51,595 nucleotides of DNA from UBA9630 sp043725085 (GCA_043725085.1 JAYSLY010000046.1:1-51595), one strand, 5' to 3'; positions 31,602 to 40,508 are shown, counted from the stretch's first letter. Notes: generated from the sequence alone by a model not told the origin. Program-made: numbers and translations.

Positions 31602-31630
31602 CCTTCGCTAAAGCTACGGCGTAGCGAAGG
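31602..31630. repeat. Hairpin repeat shared with 20354-20370
   Basis: CCTTCGCTA (31602-31610) pairs with TAGCGAAGG (31622-31630). CTACGGCGTAGCGAAGG (31614-31630) is identical to 20354-20370. It lies upstream of comF. Confidence 0.75.
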
Positions 31631-31667
31631 TGAATTGATATTTTTAGTTTATTTTTTCCAAGAGTGA

Positions 31668-31696
31668 TTGTCAATTGTTTGAGTTTGTGGTAATAT
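31668..31696 (+). promoter_or_regulatory. Promoter of the DUF5666-like gene
   Basis: TTGTCA (31668-31673), a 17-nt spacer and TAATAT (31691-31696). The leader is about 105 nt. Confidence 0.55.
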
Positions 31697-31806
31697 ATTG
31701 ATATCAAGTTTGTTTTCAATTGTCGCGTTGTTTTTAGTGTCTTATTTTTATTTATAACTTCCCAGTTAAATAATCCAATCACGGAATTTAACAGGGCAAA
31801 ACAAAT

Positions 31807-32250
31807 ATGGAAAGAAAAAAAGTGTTCATCCTTATCTTCGCCCTCGTAGTCCTCGTCGGAGGAATCTTCTTGGTTGCAAGAAATATCAGCAACAAAAGCA
31901 AAACAACCGATAGCAGCCTTCCTTCTCAACAAACTCCCAGCACTAACGCAAAAAAGGAGCCAGCTAATCTTTTTGGCCAAGACACGCCTAATAGTAAGAC
32001 AACCGCAGCTGACGTTACCGGCACAGTAGACACTATTGTCGAAAAAACTCTAACCATCAAAACACAAAAAGACTCTGTCGCAGTCAACATCAACGGTGCT
32101 ACCCCAGTTATGCTGCAAGTCGGCAATACTCCCGCCAAAGTCGGTCAACTGGCTGATCTAAAAAAAGAAGACTCTGTCAAAATAACCTATGACTCAGTTA
32201 CCTTGAATGCTCAACTTATTCTTATTGTGAGGGCGCAGGAGAAAAAGTAG
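31807..32250 (+). CDS. Membrane-anchored DUF5666-like protein (first of two)
   Basis: The product is 147 residues. An N-terminal transmembrane anchor (about 5-25) is followed by a low-complexity Ser/Thr/Lys linker (about 28-60). A small beta domain (about 65-145) then shows VTGTVDTIVEKTLTIKTQ and KVGQLADLKKEDSVKITY, like DUF5666/OB-type repeats. It opens the second pilus region. A similar protein at 46146-46742 closes it. Function unknown. Confidence 0.65.
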   Translation: MERKKVFILIFALVVLVGGIFLVARNISNKSKTTDSSLPSQQTPSTNAKKEPANLFGQDTPNSKTTAADVTGTVDTIVEKTLTIKTQKDSVAVNINGATPVMLQVGNTPAKVGQLADLKKEDSVKITYDSVTLNAQLILIVRAQEKK

Positions 32251-32340
32251 TATATTATAGAGATGAAAAATTCTGGCTGGTCTAATAGTTTTTGCGCTTG
32301 TTTCATGCGACTAGCTCTTGTGGTTGTTTCTTTGAGAGTG

Positions 32341-32349
32341 TGGTATGAT
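32341..32349 (+). promoter_or_regulatory. Extended -10 upstream of pilM (second copy)
   Basis: TGGTATGAT fits a TGn-extended -10. The leader to ATG 32416 is about 60 nt; nothing else is seen in 32251-32415. Confidence 0.4.
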
Positions 32350-32415
32350 AAACTTGTTCAAGGCGCAAGCGGTTGAGGGCAAATAAAAAATAAAAAAGAA
32401 TAATCTAATCTAGCA

Positions 32416-33522
32416 ATGTTTGATTTTAATTTCAAAAAAAATGTATTTCTGGGTGTTGACATTGGGACAGCATCGATCAAAATCGTAGAGATCAAAATAA
32501 TTGACGAAAAGCCAGTGCTGTCTAATTATGCCTGGATGCCACTAGTTGGAGATAGCCCGGGAAAAAGAGATGCTGATTCCGAATATTTTTTTGCTACATT
32601 GCCGGTTTGTCTCAAAAAAATCATCAAAAAAGCAAAATTCAGCGGGAACAATGCCTATGTTTCTTTGCCGTCTTTTGGGGGGTTGATTACACTGATTGAT
32701 TTTCCCGAAATGGCGGATGCTGATATGGATCAAGCTATTAAATTTGAAGCGCATAAATATATCCCAACATCCCTAGACGATGTGGTAATCAGTTGGGATG
32801 TGGTGGAAAGAATAGCCGCGCCAAAAAATTCGGAGGTGGCTTCCGACCAAGCAAAGTGCGTCCCTGGTTCGGCAGTAAAAGTGCTCTTAGTTGCGGCTTC
32901 GAAAAGCAAGATTATTCGATATGAAAGTCTGATTAAATCTGTTGGCCTAAAACTCAATTCGATTAATATTGAAGCTTTTTCCGCGGTACGCTCACTCATT
33001 GGCAATGATCCGGGCAGTTTTATTATTGTCGACATTGGCGCCAGGATTTGCAATATTATTCTCGTAGAGAAAGGCGTGATTAGGAGTAATAGAAATATTG
33101 ATGCCGGAGGGCTGGATATGACAAAAACAATTGCCAAGGGAATGCTTATTGACAATAAAAGAGCGGAAGAGTTGAAAGTTTCCGGTAAGAACTTTTTTGC
33201 CCCCGATTCGCCAATCAGCTTTTTCACATTGGAACTGATTATGGGCGAGGTGGAGAGAATTATTCGTGCATACTACAAGGCAGATGGAAGGAGTAGTGTT
33301 GGGGAGATTATTCTTTCCGGCGGAACGGCAAATATGACAGGTCTCACGGATTATTTTTTTAATAAGCTAAAAATAAAAACAGTCGTTGGAAATCCTTTTG
33401 CCAGAATCGCCTATGATAGCAGATTGGAAAAATCAGTTGCCAAGATGCGTACCGGTTTTTCTGTTGCAGTCGGTTCAGCACTGAAAGGCGTTGAAGAATA
33501 TTTGAAAAAAGAGACAAAATAA
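32416..33522 (+). CDS. pilM: Type IV pilus assembly protein PilM (second copy)
   Basis: The product is 368 residues with an actin-like fold: FLGVDIGTASIKIVEIK, IIVDIGARICNIIL and IILSGGTANMTGLTDYF in the correct order. It differs from the copy at 4992 in sequence and has about 17 extra residues near 136-152, before VKVLLVAASK. This copy belongs to the complete T4P cluster. The downstream pilN starts 147 nt later with its own promoter, unlike in the first locus where the genes overlap. Confidence 0.93.
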   Translation: MFDFNFKKNVFLGVDIGTASIKIVEIKIIDEKPVLSNYAWMPLVGDSPGKRDADSEYFFATLPVCLKKIIKKAKFSGNNAYVSLPSFGGLITLIDFPEMADADMDQAIKFEAHKYIPTSLDDVVISWDVVERIAAPKNSEVASDQAKCVPGSAVKVLLVAASKSKIIRYESLIKSVGLKLNSINIEAFSAVRSLIGNDPGSFIIVDIGARICNIILVEKGVIRSNRNIDAGGLDMTKTIAKGMLIDNKRAEELKVSGKNFFAPDSPISFFTLELIMGEVERIIRAYYKADGRSSVGEIILSGGTANMTGLTDYFFNKLKIKTVVGNPFARIAYDSRLEKSVAKMRTGFSVAVGSALKGVEEYLKKETK

Positions 33523-33599
33523 ACCCATTCTTCATCGCTTGCTTGCTTTTAAAGTTAATTTTTTTCGTAAAATCGCTAAGCATACAAAATTAAAAAATA

Positions 33600-33669
33600 T
33601 ATAATTTAATAAAATACTCCTCGCGCAAGTCGCAAATGCGAACAAAAAAAGCAGCGGGGGATAAACAAA
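33600..33669 (+). promoter_or_regulatory. Promoter and RBS-sequestering leader of pilN
   Basis: A consensus TATAAT lies at 33600-33605. The leader contains TCCTCGC (from about 33617), which can pair over 7 bp with GCGGGGG (33654-33660), the likely RBS just before ATG 33670. An inner CGCA/TGCG hairpin lies between. The same box GCGGGGGATAAA occurs before pilC at 38345. Confidence 0.5.
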
Positions 33670-34182
33670 ATGGCAAATATAAATTTGATCACCAGTAAGG
33701 AAGAAAGTAATTCCCTCGGAACAGGCATTGGCGCTCTTTTTGCGCTACTCCTGGTAGTCGCCCTGATCTACGTCGGCTTGCTTTTCTATGGAAATAAGCT
33801 GGTGGATGATGCTAATAAGTCGGCGAAAGAATATGAAAGCAAGCTTAACAATTTTATTGCCGGAGATGCGAAAAGAGTTCTTGATTTTCAAAATAGACTT
33901 TCGATTTCCAAAGTTCTTTTAGCTCAAGAGCGGGATAGCGGCAAGGATATCGGGAAGGTGGAAGATGCTATGATTACCGGAGTCAATCTGGGTTCCTATA
34001 AATATGATGATGCATCAAAATCTATTACGCTTGATTGTTATGCGGATAACTATGAAACGGTGGCCAAACAAATCTTAAGCTTTAAGAGTTACGACTATTT
34101 TTCTTCTGTTTTTGCGGGAGAAACCAAGTTTGACACAAAAAGTAATAAAATTAGTTTCCCGGTCGTTTTAACAATTAAATAA
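33670..34182 (+). CDS. pilN: PilN-like type IV pilus assembly protein (second copy)
   Basis: The product is 170 residues. The N-terminus MANINLITSKEE has the short I-N-L-I motif expected for docking to PilM, followed by one transmembrane helix (about 20-43) and an extracytoplasmic domain with a coiled-coil start. The sequence is divergent from textbook PilN; the call rests on the motif, topology and position between pilM and pilO. The pilO gene follows after 5 nt. Confidence 0.75.
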   Translation: MANINLITSKEESNSLGTGIGALFALLLVVALIYVGLLFYGNKLVDDANKSAKEYESKLNNFIAGDAKRVLDFQNRLSISKVLLAQERDSGKDIGKVEDAMITGVNLGSYKYDDASKSITLDCYADNYETVAKQILSFKSYDYFSSVFAGETKFDTKSNKISFPVVLTIK

Positions 34183-34187
34183 AAAAT

Positions 34188-34994
34188 ATGAAAATAAAAA
34201 TATTACTTGCCCCGTCACTTATCATAATAACCATAACAATGCTCATCTGGCTTGTTTATCCTGCCTATACTAATGGAATTGATGGTGTTAAAGAAAAAAG
34301 ACAAAAATTAGCAGACCAGCGGAATCTGATGAATAGACTTGATAGCAATGTTGGTAATGTGGAAAAGCTTACGGCTGATTTAGGCGCCAATTCTATTGAT
34401 AATGCTGTCGTTTTTAGTTATCTTCCGGAGAATAAGGAAGAGGAAAAAATTATTGATAATCTCAATTCTTTAGCAAAAGACAGCACCTTGTCGGTACTTA
34501 ATATTTCTGTTGTTGAGCCAAAAGTGTTAGATGTGATTGCTACTACGGAGACTGGTCTTTCTGCTGTCCCGCTTCCAGGGCTCAACCCGAATGCAAATGC
34601 GCAAACTTTGACTCCGGCTGAAACCACCAAGGCTGATTTGAGGAAACTATCGGTGACACTGTCAGTTATTGGTGATTATTCAAACATAAAGAGTTTGTTG
34701 GGAAAAATTCAAAGGTTAAAAAGATTCAACAAAATTTCAACCTTAGAGATAAAGACGCTGCTCAAAGAAGATCAAAGTATCAGTGATTCTTTGCAGGCTA
34801 ATGCAACGCTGGAATTTGATTATCTTAATATGCCAAGCCAATTAATGAAAGGGGATATTAATAATGCCGTTTTTGCTAACGGTGTCTTTGATAAACAAGT
34901 GATGGCGGAGATAAAAAATAGTAGAAGTATAAATGTCAATAATGTTTCGCCGGGACAAAAAGGCGGAAATAATCCTTTTGTTATCGCAAAATAA
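34188..34994 (+). CDS. pilO: PilO-like type IV pilus assembly protein (second copy)
   Basis: The product is 268 residues. It has one N-terminal transmembrane helix (about 5-24), a coiled coil (about 33-65), then a ferredoxin-like domain with a Pro/Ala/Asn linker (about 120-145). The layout and position after pilN match PilO. The stop shares its last A with the pilB start codon. Confidence 0.78.
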   Translation: MKIKILLAPSLIIITITMLIWLVYPAYTNGIDGVKEKRQKLADQRNLMNRLDSNVGNVEKLTADLGANSIDNAVVFSYLPENKEEEKIIDNLNSLAKDSTLSVLNISVVEPKVLDVIATTETGLSAVPLPGLNPNANAQTLTPAETTKADLRKLSVTLSVIGDYSNIKSLLGKIQRLKRFNKISTLEIKTLLKEDQSISDSLQANATLEFDYLNMPSQLMKGDINNAVFANGVFDKQVMAEIKNSRSINVNNVSPGQKGGNNPFVIAK

Positions 34995-36670
34995 TGCCAA
35001 TAAAAGACGAAGAGGCTAAAAATAATGGCGACAAGGCTGTGCAGGGAGAGCCGGGAATCAAGCAAAACATCCTCAGGAAAGTGCCGAAAAATATTGCCGG
35101 GGATATCATAAATATAATCCCCAAGGAAGTCGCTAAGAAATATGAAATGATGGCCTTTGGTAAATCCGAAGGGGTGCTTAGTGTGGCCATGATTGATCCG
35201 GAAAATATGCAAGCTTTGAACGCTCTGAATTTTGTCGCAGAAAAAGAAAACGTCAGGATAGAAACTTATGCCGTGTCTCGAGAAAATTTTGACATTTTGT
35301 TTTCTTACTACAATGAAACAAATGAGGCCTTGAAGGACGCGCTGGATTCCTATAAAGACGAAAGGAACGAAACGGATATCTTGGAAAAGAATGAGGATGA
35401 TGGGCAAAAAGAAAGGAAGGAAACAGAGACGCTAAAAGACGCTCCTGTGACTAAATTGGTCGAGGTTGTGATTAGCCACGCCGTGGAGGGAAAGGCTAGC
35501 GATATCCATATCGAACCAATGGATAAGGATTATCGCGTGCGTTTTCGAGTAGATGGAATACTTCATGTTAGTCTCATTTTTCCTCTAGAAATCGGTCCGG
35601 TGGTGATTTCGCGCATCAAGATTATGGCTAATTTGAAGATTGATGAAAAAAGAAAACCACAGGACGGAAGATTTAGGCTTAATTTTAATAAAAAAGACAT
35701 CGACTTTCGCGTTTCCTCTTTGCCGGTTGTCGGCGGAGAGAAAATTGTAATGAGAATTTTGGACAAGGAAGCTGAATCAAACAGTACGGAACTTTTAGGT
35801 TTAGTTGGAAAAGCCAAGGAGGATATCGACCTGGCAATCAAAGAAACTTATGGCATGATTCTTATGACCGGCCCGACCGGTAGCGGAAAATCAACTACCC
35901 TCTACACGCTTTTGAAAATGCTTAATAATGAGGAGCGAAATATTATCACGCTGGAAGACCCTGTTGAATATTACATCGAAGGCATGAACCAAAGTCAAAT
36001 CAAGCCGGAAATTGGCTATACCTTTGCTTCAGGCCTAAGAACGGTTCTGCGTCAAGATCCAAATGTGATTATGGTGGGAGAAATTCGTGACGCAGAAACG
36101 GCAGAGCTGGCTGTCCATGCCGCACTCACAGGCCACTTAATGTTTTCCACCCTGCACACCAACACAGCTATTGGAGCGATTCCTCGGCTTATTGATATGG
36201 GCATTGAACCGTTTCTCTTGTCTTCTGCGTTGCGCATGGTGATTGCGCAAAGACTAGTGCGTCGAATTTGTGTGAAGTGCAAAGAAGAAGTGAAAATTTC
36301 CGATTTTGTCAAAGAACGAGTGCTGGAAAAAGTAAGAAATATTTCGCAAAAAGAATTAGAAAGCTATGGAATAAATCTGGCGAGCGGGGTAAAATTTTAC
36401 CATGGGGCAGGGTGTGATGCGTGTAATGGAACCGGGCTCAAGGGGCGCGTGGCGATCTATGAAGCGGTGCCCGTGACAGATGTGATCAAAAATATTATGA
36501 TTGAAAAAAGGGGGAGCGAGGAATTGATCAAAAAAGAAAGAGATCGGATGGGGGTTGTGACAATTGAGCAAGACGGAGTGCTTAAGATCATTCAAGGACT
36601 TACCACTATCGAAGAAGTTGAGCGAGTGACAGAATGTAATTTTACGACGTTAGTTGAAGAAAACGATTAA
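34994..36670 (+). CDS. pilB: Type IV pilus extension ATPase PilB
   Basis: The product is 558 residues. It has an N-terminal GspE/MshE-type domain (about 25-120), an acidic linker and a core ATPase with Walker A GPTGSGKSTT (about 293-302), Asp box and VGEIRDAETAELAVHAALTGHLMFSTLHTN (Walker B and His box). A tetracysteine zinc site (CVKC and CDAC) follows. PilB powers pilin polymerisation from the cytoplasm through PilC. It is the only extension ATPase in the window, so it probably serves both pilus loci. It is translationally coupled to pilO. Confidence 0.96.
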   Translation: MPIKDEEAKNNGDKAVQGEPGIKQNILRKVPKNIAGDIINIIPKEVAKKYEMMAFGKSEGVLSVAMIDPENMQALNALNFVAEKENVRIETYAVSRENFDILFSYYNETNEALKDALDSYKDERNETDILEKNEDDGQKERKETETLKDAPVTKLVEVVISHAVEGKASDIHIEPMDKDYRVRFRVDGILHVSLIFPLEIGPVVISRIKIMANLKIDEKRKPQDGRFRLNFNKKDIDFRVSSLPVVGGEKIVMRILDKEAESNSTELLGLVGKAKEDIDLAIKETYGMILMTGPTGSGKSTTLYTLLKMLNNEERNIITLEDPVEYYIEGMNQSQIKPEIGYTFASGLRTVLRQDPNVIMVGEIRDAETAELAVHAALTGHLMFSTLHTNTAIGAIPRLIDMGIEPFLLSSALRMVIAQRLVRRICVKCKEEVKISDFVKERVLEKVRNISQKELESYGINLASGVKFYHGAGCDACNGTGLKGRVAIYEAVPVTDVIKNIMIEKRGSEELIKKERDRMGVVTIEQDGVLKIIQGLTTIEEVERVTECNFTTLVEEND

Positions 36671-36703
36671 ACCTAATAAACTAGTTAACTTTGAAATAAT
36701 TTT

Positions 36704-37093
36704 ATGGAAAACAGTAAAAAGAAAATAATGATTATCGAAGACGACTATTTTGTAATGGATATCTATCACACAAAACTGACGCAATCCGGCTTTGATGTAA
36801 TTAGCGCGAGCAATGGATTGGAGGCGATGAAAAAGCTGCAAGAAGAAAAACAGATTCCGGATTTAATTCTATTGGACATTATTATGCCTTATCTTGGAGG
36901 ATTGGAAGTTTTGGAGCAAATCAAAAAAGATGATCAAATAAAAAATATTCCTGTTATTCTTCTTACTAATTTAAGTCAAAAAAGAGAGATTGACAGGGGG
37001 ATGGAGTTGGGAGCCAAGGATTTCTTAATTAAATCGCATTTTACGCCATCCGAGGTTTTGGAGAAAATAAATGCTGTGCTTGAGACGGCCTAA
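36704..37093 (+). CDS. CheY-like response regulator receiver protein
   Basis: The product is 129 residues, a stand-alone receiver domain: acidic pair at 12-14 (IIEDD), phosphoacceptor Asp58 (LILLDIIMP), Thr88 and Lys110 (FLIKSH). No output domain. It lies between pilB and pilT, 33 and 6 nt away respectively. The position suggests control of pilus extension and retraction, comparable in type to PilG/PilH, but no histidine kinase gene is in the window. Confidence 0.92.
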   Translation: MENSKKKIMIIEDDYFVMDIYHTKLTQSGFDVISASNGLEAMKKLQEEKQIPDLILLDIIMPYLGGLEVLEQIKKDDQIKNIPVILLTNLSQKREIDRGMELGAKDFLIKSHFTPSEVLEKINAVLETA

Positions 37094-37099
37094 AAAAAT

Positions 37100-38170
37100 A
37101 TGCTACGCACTGAACAAAAAATAAAAAATCTCCTAAGAATTGCTGCTCAACGCGGGGCGTCAGATCTGCATTTAGTAGTCGGGCGCTATCCCACCTATCG
37201 AATTGATGGGAAACTCTTTCCCCTCAATCAGGACGCGATTATTACTCCGGACATGACGCGTGAAATTTGCGATGTTGTTTTGAAAGAAGAAAAAAAGAAG
37301 CAGTTGGAGAAAGAAGGCCAAGTTGATTTTTCCTATAATTTTGAGGACAAGGTGCGTTTTCGGGTGAATGCTTTTTTTCAGCAAGGCTATACCAGTATCG
37401 CCTTTCGTTTGATTTCCAAAGAAATTAGGACGCTGGAAGAGCTTGGCATGCCGGAGATTCTCTATGATTTCACCAGGGTTTCCCAGGGGTTATTCCTGAT
37501 GGTAGGACCGGTGGGGCATGGAAAATCAACCACACTCGCTGCGATGATCAATGAGATTAATCTAAATCAAGAAAAGCATATTTTGACAATTGAAGATCCG
37601 ATCGAATATATCTATGAGCAAGATCGCTCAATTATTAACCAAAGAGAGGTCTATCAAGACACGGATTCTTTTCAGGCAGCACTTAAGGGACTTTTTCGTG
37701 AAGATGCCAATGTGGTGCTTATTGGAGAACTTCGCGATTTGGACACGATTTCTGCTGCCATGACTGCTGCGGAAACAGGACATTTGATTTTTGGTACGCT
37801 GCATACAAACGATGCTCCGCAAACGATTGATCGTATCGTGGACGTTTTTCCCGCTCATCAGCAAAACCAAGTGCGCGCGCAACTCGCGAGTGTGCTTTTG
37901 GCAGTAGTGTCGCAACGACTCATTCCCAAGGTAGATAGTGGCAGAGTCCCGGCGGTGGAAATTATGATTAAAAATCATGCAGTGGAGAATTTGATTCGGG
38001 AAAATAAGAGTTATCAGATTGGCAATGTGATTGAAACAAGTTCGCAAGAGGGAATGGTAACGATGGACAGATCTCTCGTGGATTTAGTCAGGCGCGGTCT
38101 TGTCTCCTATGAAATTGCCGCGTCCTATTCCCGTGATGCCAAAAATTTTGAAACTCTTTTGAAATTTTAA
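37100..38170 (+). CDS. pilT: Type IV pilus retraction ATPase PilT
   Basis: The product is 356 residues, the normal PilT length. The PAS-like N-terminal domain begins with ASDLHLVVGRYPTYRIDGKL. Walker A is GPVGHGKSTT (about 135-144), with His in place of the common Ser. The ATPase core continues with TIEDPIEYIYEQ, IGELRDLDTISAAMTAAETGHLIFGTLHTNDA and the AQLASVLLAVVSQRLIP region. It has no zinc site, as expected for PilT. It probably drives retraction and twitching or DNA uptake. Confidence 0.95.
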   Translation: MLRTEQKIKNLLRIAAQRGASDLHLVVGRYPTYRIDGKLFPLNQDAIITPDMTREICDVVLKEEKKKQLEKEGQVDFSYNFEDKVRFRVNAFFQQGYTSIAFRLISKEIRTLEELGMPEILYDFTRVSQGLFLMVGPVGHGKSTTLAAMINEINLNQEKHILTIEDPIEYIYEQDRSIINQREVYQDTDSFQAALKGLFREDANVVLIGELRDLDTISAAMTAAETGHLIFGTLHTNDAPQTIDRIVDVFPAHQQNQVRAQLASVLLAVVSQRLIPKVDSGRVPAVEIMIKNHAVENLIRENKSYQIGNVIETSSQEGMVTMDRSLVDLVRRGLVSYEIAASYSRDAKNFETLLKF

Positions 38171-38194
38171 TTTTCAATTTTCCAAAATTAGTAG

Positions 38195-38344
38195 TATAAT
38201 AAATTTATCTTCCACAGCTTTTTTCGTTTACATGAAACGCGTTAGCAAAAAAAGTCAAACGAAATCTAGCTTAGTGTTGTGAAATATAGTTTTTAGAATT
38301 AAAATAAAACCTCCTAAGCGAAAAAAGTGGCGGGGGATAAAAAT
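38195..38344 (+). promoter_or_regulatory. Promoter and RBS-sequestering leader of pilC
   Basis: A consensus TATAAT lies at 38195-38200, followed by a long leader of about 138 nt with a CGTTT/AAACG hairpin. Near its end CCTCC (38310-38314) can pair with GGGGG (38332-38336), the likely RBS 8 nt before ATG 38345. The GCGGGGGATAAA box matches the pilN leader at 33654-33665. Confidence 0.5.
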
Positions 38345-39553
38345 ATGAAATTCAAGTTTAAGGCTAAAACAAAAACAGGAGAAATCAATACAGGCGTGGT
38401 CAGCGCCGCTAATCGAGACTTGGCTGCGGCTATCTTGCAAAAAAATGAACTCTTTCCAATACATATTGAGGAAGAAGATGAGGGCTTGGCGAAAAAGATA
38501 TTTGCCAAATATTATGATCGAGTGACTGACAAGGAATTGGTGGTTTTTTTCCGTCAATTAGCGATTCTTATTGAAGCGAAGGTGCCGATTGTTGTGGCTT
38601 TGACCGCGATTGGCGAGCAGACAAGCGGGAGCTTCCTTAAGATTATTTTAGCGGAAGCAATTCGGGATATTGAAGATGGTGTGACTCTATCTGATGCGCT
38701 GGGAAAGCATAGGGAAACATTTTCCACGCTATCAATTAATATTATTAGGGCTGGGGAAGCGTCCGGTAATTTGAAAAAATCTGTTGAATATGTGGCGGAT
38801 AATATTGAAAGAAATTACAATCTGACCAGCAAGGTCAAATCTGCCATGATGTATCCGGCCATTGTACTTTTGGTTTTTTTTGTGATTGCCTTTTTGGTTA
38901 TCACAATAATTATTCCAAAACTCACCGTGATGATCAAAGATCTGGGAGCAAATGTGCCTTGGTATACTAAATTACTCATTACGTCCGGGGATTTTATGGG
39001 TGCATATTGGTGGGCGGTGCTTGTGGTTATTTTTGGCGCTTTTGGCGGTGTGGCCTATTATCTCAATACATTTGAGGGGAAAAAAGAATGGGATCAAATC
39101 AAATTGAAATTGCCTGTTATTGGGACGATGTTTCGTTATGTCTATATCTCACGATTTTCGGAAAATTTGGCAGTACTTCTCGCCGGAGGCATCCCGATTA
39201 TTAAGGCCATCACAATCGTAAGCGCCGTGATTGGCAACACCAGCTATGAAGAGTTGCTTTTGCGCACAGCAGAAAATGTCAAAAGAGGAGAGAATATGAG
39301 TGATGTCCTAAGCCGCAGTCCACTCATTCCGCCAATGGTTTCACAGATGATTAAGATTGGCGAAGATTCGGGACAGATTGATTCAGTGTTGGGGCACATT
39401 ACCAAGTTTTACACGCAAGAGGTGGAATTGATGGCGAAAAATATGTCCACATTAATTGAGCCAATATTGATGATTATTATTGGAATCGGGGTGGGATTTA
39501 TGGCAGTTGGAGTGCTAATGCCGATCTATAATATTGCAGGGCAGATTCAATAG
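38345..39553 (+). CDS. pilC: Type IV pilus inner-membrane platform protein PilC (second copy)
   Basis: The product is 402 residues from ATG 38345; a GTG at 38327 lies inside the RBS and is rejected. It has the GspF/PilC layout: N-terminal KFKFKAKTKTGEINTG, two T2SSF repeats with RAGEASGNLKKSVEYVADNIE and KIGEDSGQIDSVLGHI, and three membrane segments. It is paralogous to the copy at 139-1359. It lies between pilT and the pilin genes and has its own promoter and structured leader. Confidence 0.94.
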   Translation: MKFKFKAKTKTGEINTGVVSAANRDLAAAILQKNELFPIHIEEEDEGLAKKIFAKYYDRVTDKELVVFFRQLAILIEAKVPIVVALTAIGEQTSGSFLKIILAEAIRDIEDGVTLSDALGKHRETFSTLSINIIRAGEASGNLKKSVEYVADNIERNYNLTSKVKSAMMYPAIVLLVFFVIAFLVITIIIPKLTVMIKDLGANVPWYTKLLITSGDFMGAYWWAVLVVIFGAFGGVAYYLNTFEGKKEWDQIKLKLPVIGTMFRYVYISRFSENLAVLLAGGIPIIKAITIVSAVIGNTSYEELLLRTAENVKRGENMSDVLSRSPLIPPMVSQMIKIGEDSGQIDSVLGHITKFYTQEVELMAKNMSTLIEPILMIIIGIGVGFMAVGVLMPIYNIAGQIQ

Positions 39554-39665
39554 AATTTTTAATATTAACCAGTTTTTGAGATAGGAGAGAATAGAAATAA
39601 AAAATTAAGAACCCCGCAAATTCTCCAAAACGGTTGTGGGTAAAGCTAGGAAGGCAGGTGTATAA

Positions 39666-40058
39666 ATGAAAACAAAAAACAACAAAGTTATGACTAATGG
39701 CAGACAGGGTTTCACTTTAATCGAACTTTTGATTGTAATCGCGATCATTGGAATTTTAGCCTCGATTGTTTTGGTCAGTCTTTCTTCGGCAAGGCAAAGA
39801 GCGAGAATGGCAGAATTTAAATCAATATCTGCTAGTATGAATAGCGCACTGATAGCAGAATGCGACAAGGAAGCTAGCGCTGTTCCATCTGCTATCTTGT
39901 GGACAAATGCCGTGGTTGGTGGTATTAATAATGCTTTAGCGTGTGATGGAATTGGGGGAATATCAGGAGGAACGGCAGTTTCGGATGCGACTTCCACAGG
40001 AAGTGTTTGCACTGCCACTTTCGGTCAAACGGGCGTCGTATTCTCCGGTAACTGCTAG
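39666..40058 (+). CDS. pilA: Type IV major pilin PilA (first of a tandem pair)
   Basis: The product is 130 residues. The leader MKTKNNKVMTNGRQG is followed by FTLIELLIVIAIIGILASIVLVSLSSARQRAR, a textbook class III signal with Glu at +5. The C-terminal domain has four Cys, including a final CTATFGQTG...C loop that may form a disulfide. AGGTG before the ATG is a good RBS. The first 40 mature residues are almost identical in protein and DNA to those of the next gene. Confidence 0.93.
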   Translation: MKTKNNKVMTNGRQGFTLIELLIVIAIIGILASIVLVSLSSARQRARMAEFKSISASMNSALIAECDKEASAVPSAILWTNAVVGGINNALACDGIGGISGGTAVSDATSTGSVCTATFGQTGVVFSGNC

Positions 40059-40133
40059 TAATGCTTTTAATTTTGAGATAAAAGATTGATTTAAGATAAT
40101 AAAAATTATAATAATAGAAAGGAAGGTGAAAAA

Positions 40134-40508
40134 ATGAAAACAAACAAAAAAGGTTTTACTTTAATCGAACTTTTGATTGTAATCGCGATCATTGGAATTT
40201 TAGCCTCGATTGTTTTGGTCAGTCTTTCTTCGGCAAGACAAAGAGCGAGAATGGCGGAGTTTAAATCTGTTGCAGCAAGCGTTCAAGCAGCGGCAGTTGC
40301 TGCTTGTGATTCTGTTGTTGGTACTGGAGCGTCTGGTGTTGTTTGGACATCAAGTACGACGGGCAGTCTTACTACAGTCGTATCTTGCACGAATGGCGAA
40401 ATAACAGCTGGACAAGCTACTTCAGCGTCAACTGTTACGGGAACGACATGTGTTTATACGATTGGGCAAACTGGACTTGTGCAAACTTCAGCAGCTGGAA
40501 CATGTTAA
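40134..40508 (+). CDS. pilA: Type IV major pilin PilA (second of a tandem pair)
   Basis: The product is 124 residues with the same leader-helix as the preceding gene (GFTLIELLIVIAIIGILAS) and a diverged globular domain rich in Ala/Thr/Val. It has four Cys and the same CVYTIGQTG...C ending. AGGAAGGTGA upstream is the strongest Shine-Dalgarno in the window, so this is probably the most highly translated pilin. A hairpin (40558-40574) and a strong terminator follow. Confidence 0.93.
   Translation: MKTNKKGFTLIELLIVIAIIGILASIVLVSLSSARQRARMAEFKSVAASVQAAAVAACDSVVGTGASGVVWTSSTTGSLTTVVSCTNGEITAGQATSASTVTGTTCVYTIGQTGLVQTSAAGTC

Noticed and set aside
31564..31980. Minus-strand open frame upstream of comF
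   Set aside because: It covers the hairpin repeat and the anchored plus-strand protein; no motif and no RBS.
32264..32377. Possible 37-residue ORF after the DUF5666-like gene
   Set aside because: It starts near a TATTAT sequence, but has no RBS or conserved look and runs through the pilM promoter.
32839..32887. Repeat-derived insert in the second PilM (about residues 136-152)
   Set aside because: The stretch is extra compared with the first PilM, but the inverted repeat is only 5 bp, too weak to count as an element.
38310..38344. Known c-di-GMP or other named riboswitch
   Set aside because: The sequence lacks the conserved core of GEMM and other riboswitches I know; only an RBS-pairing hairpin is supported.
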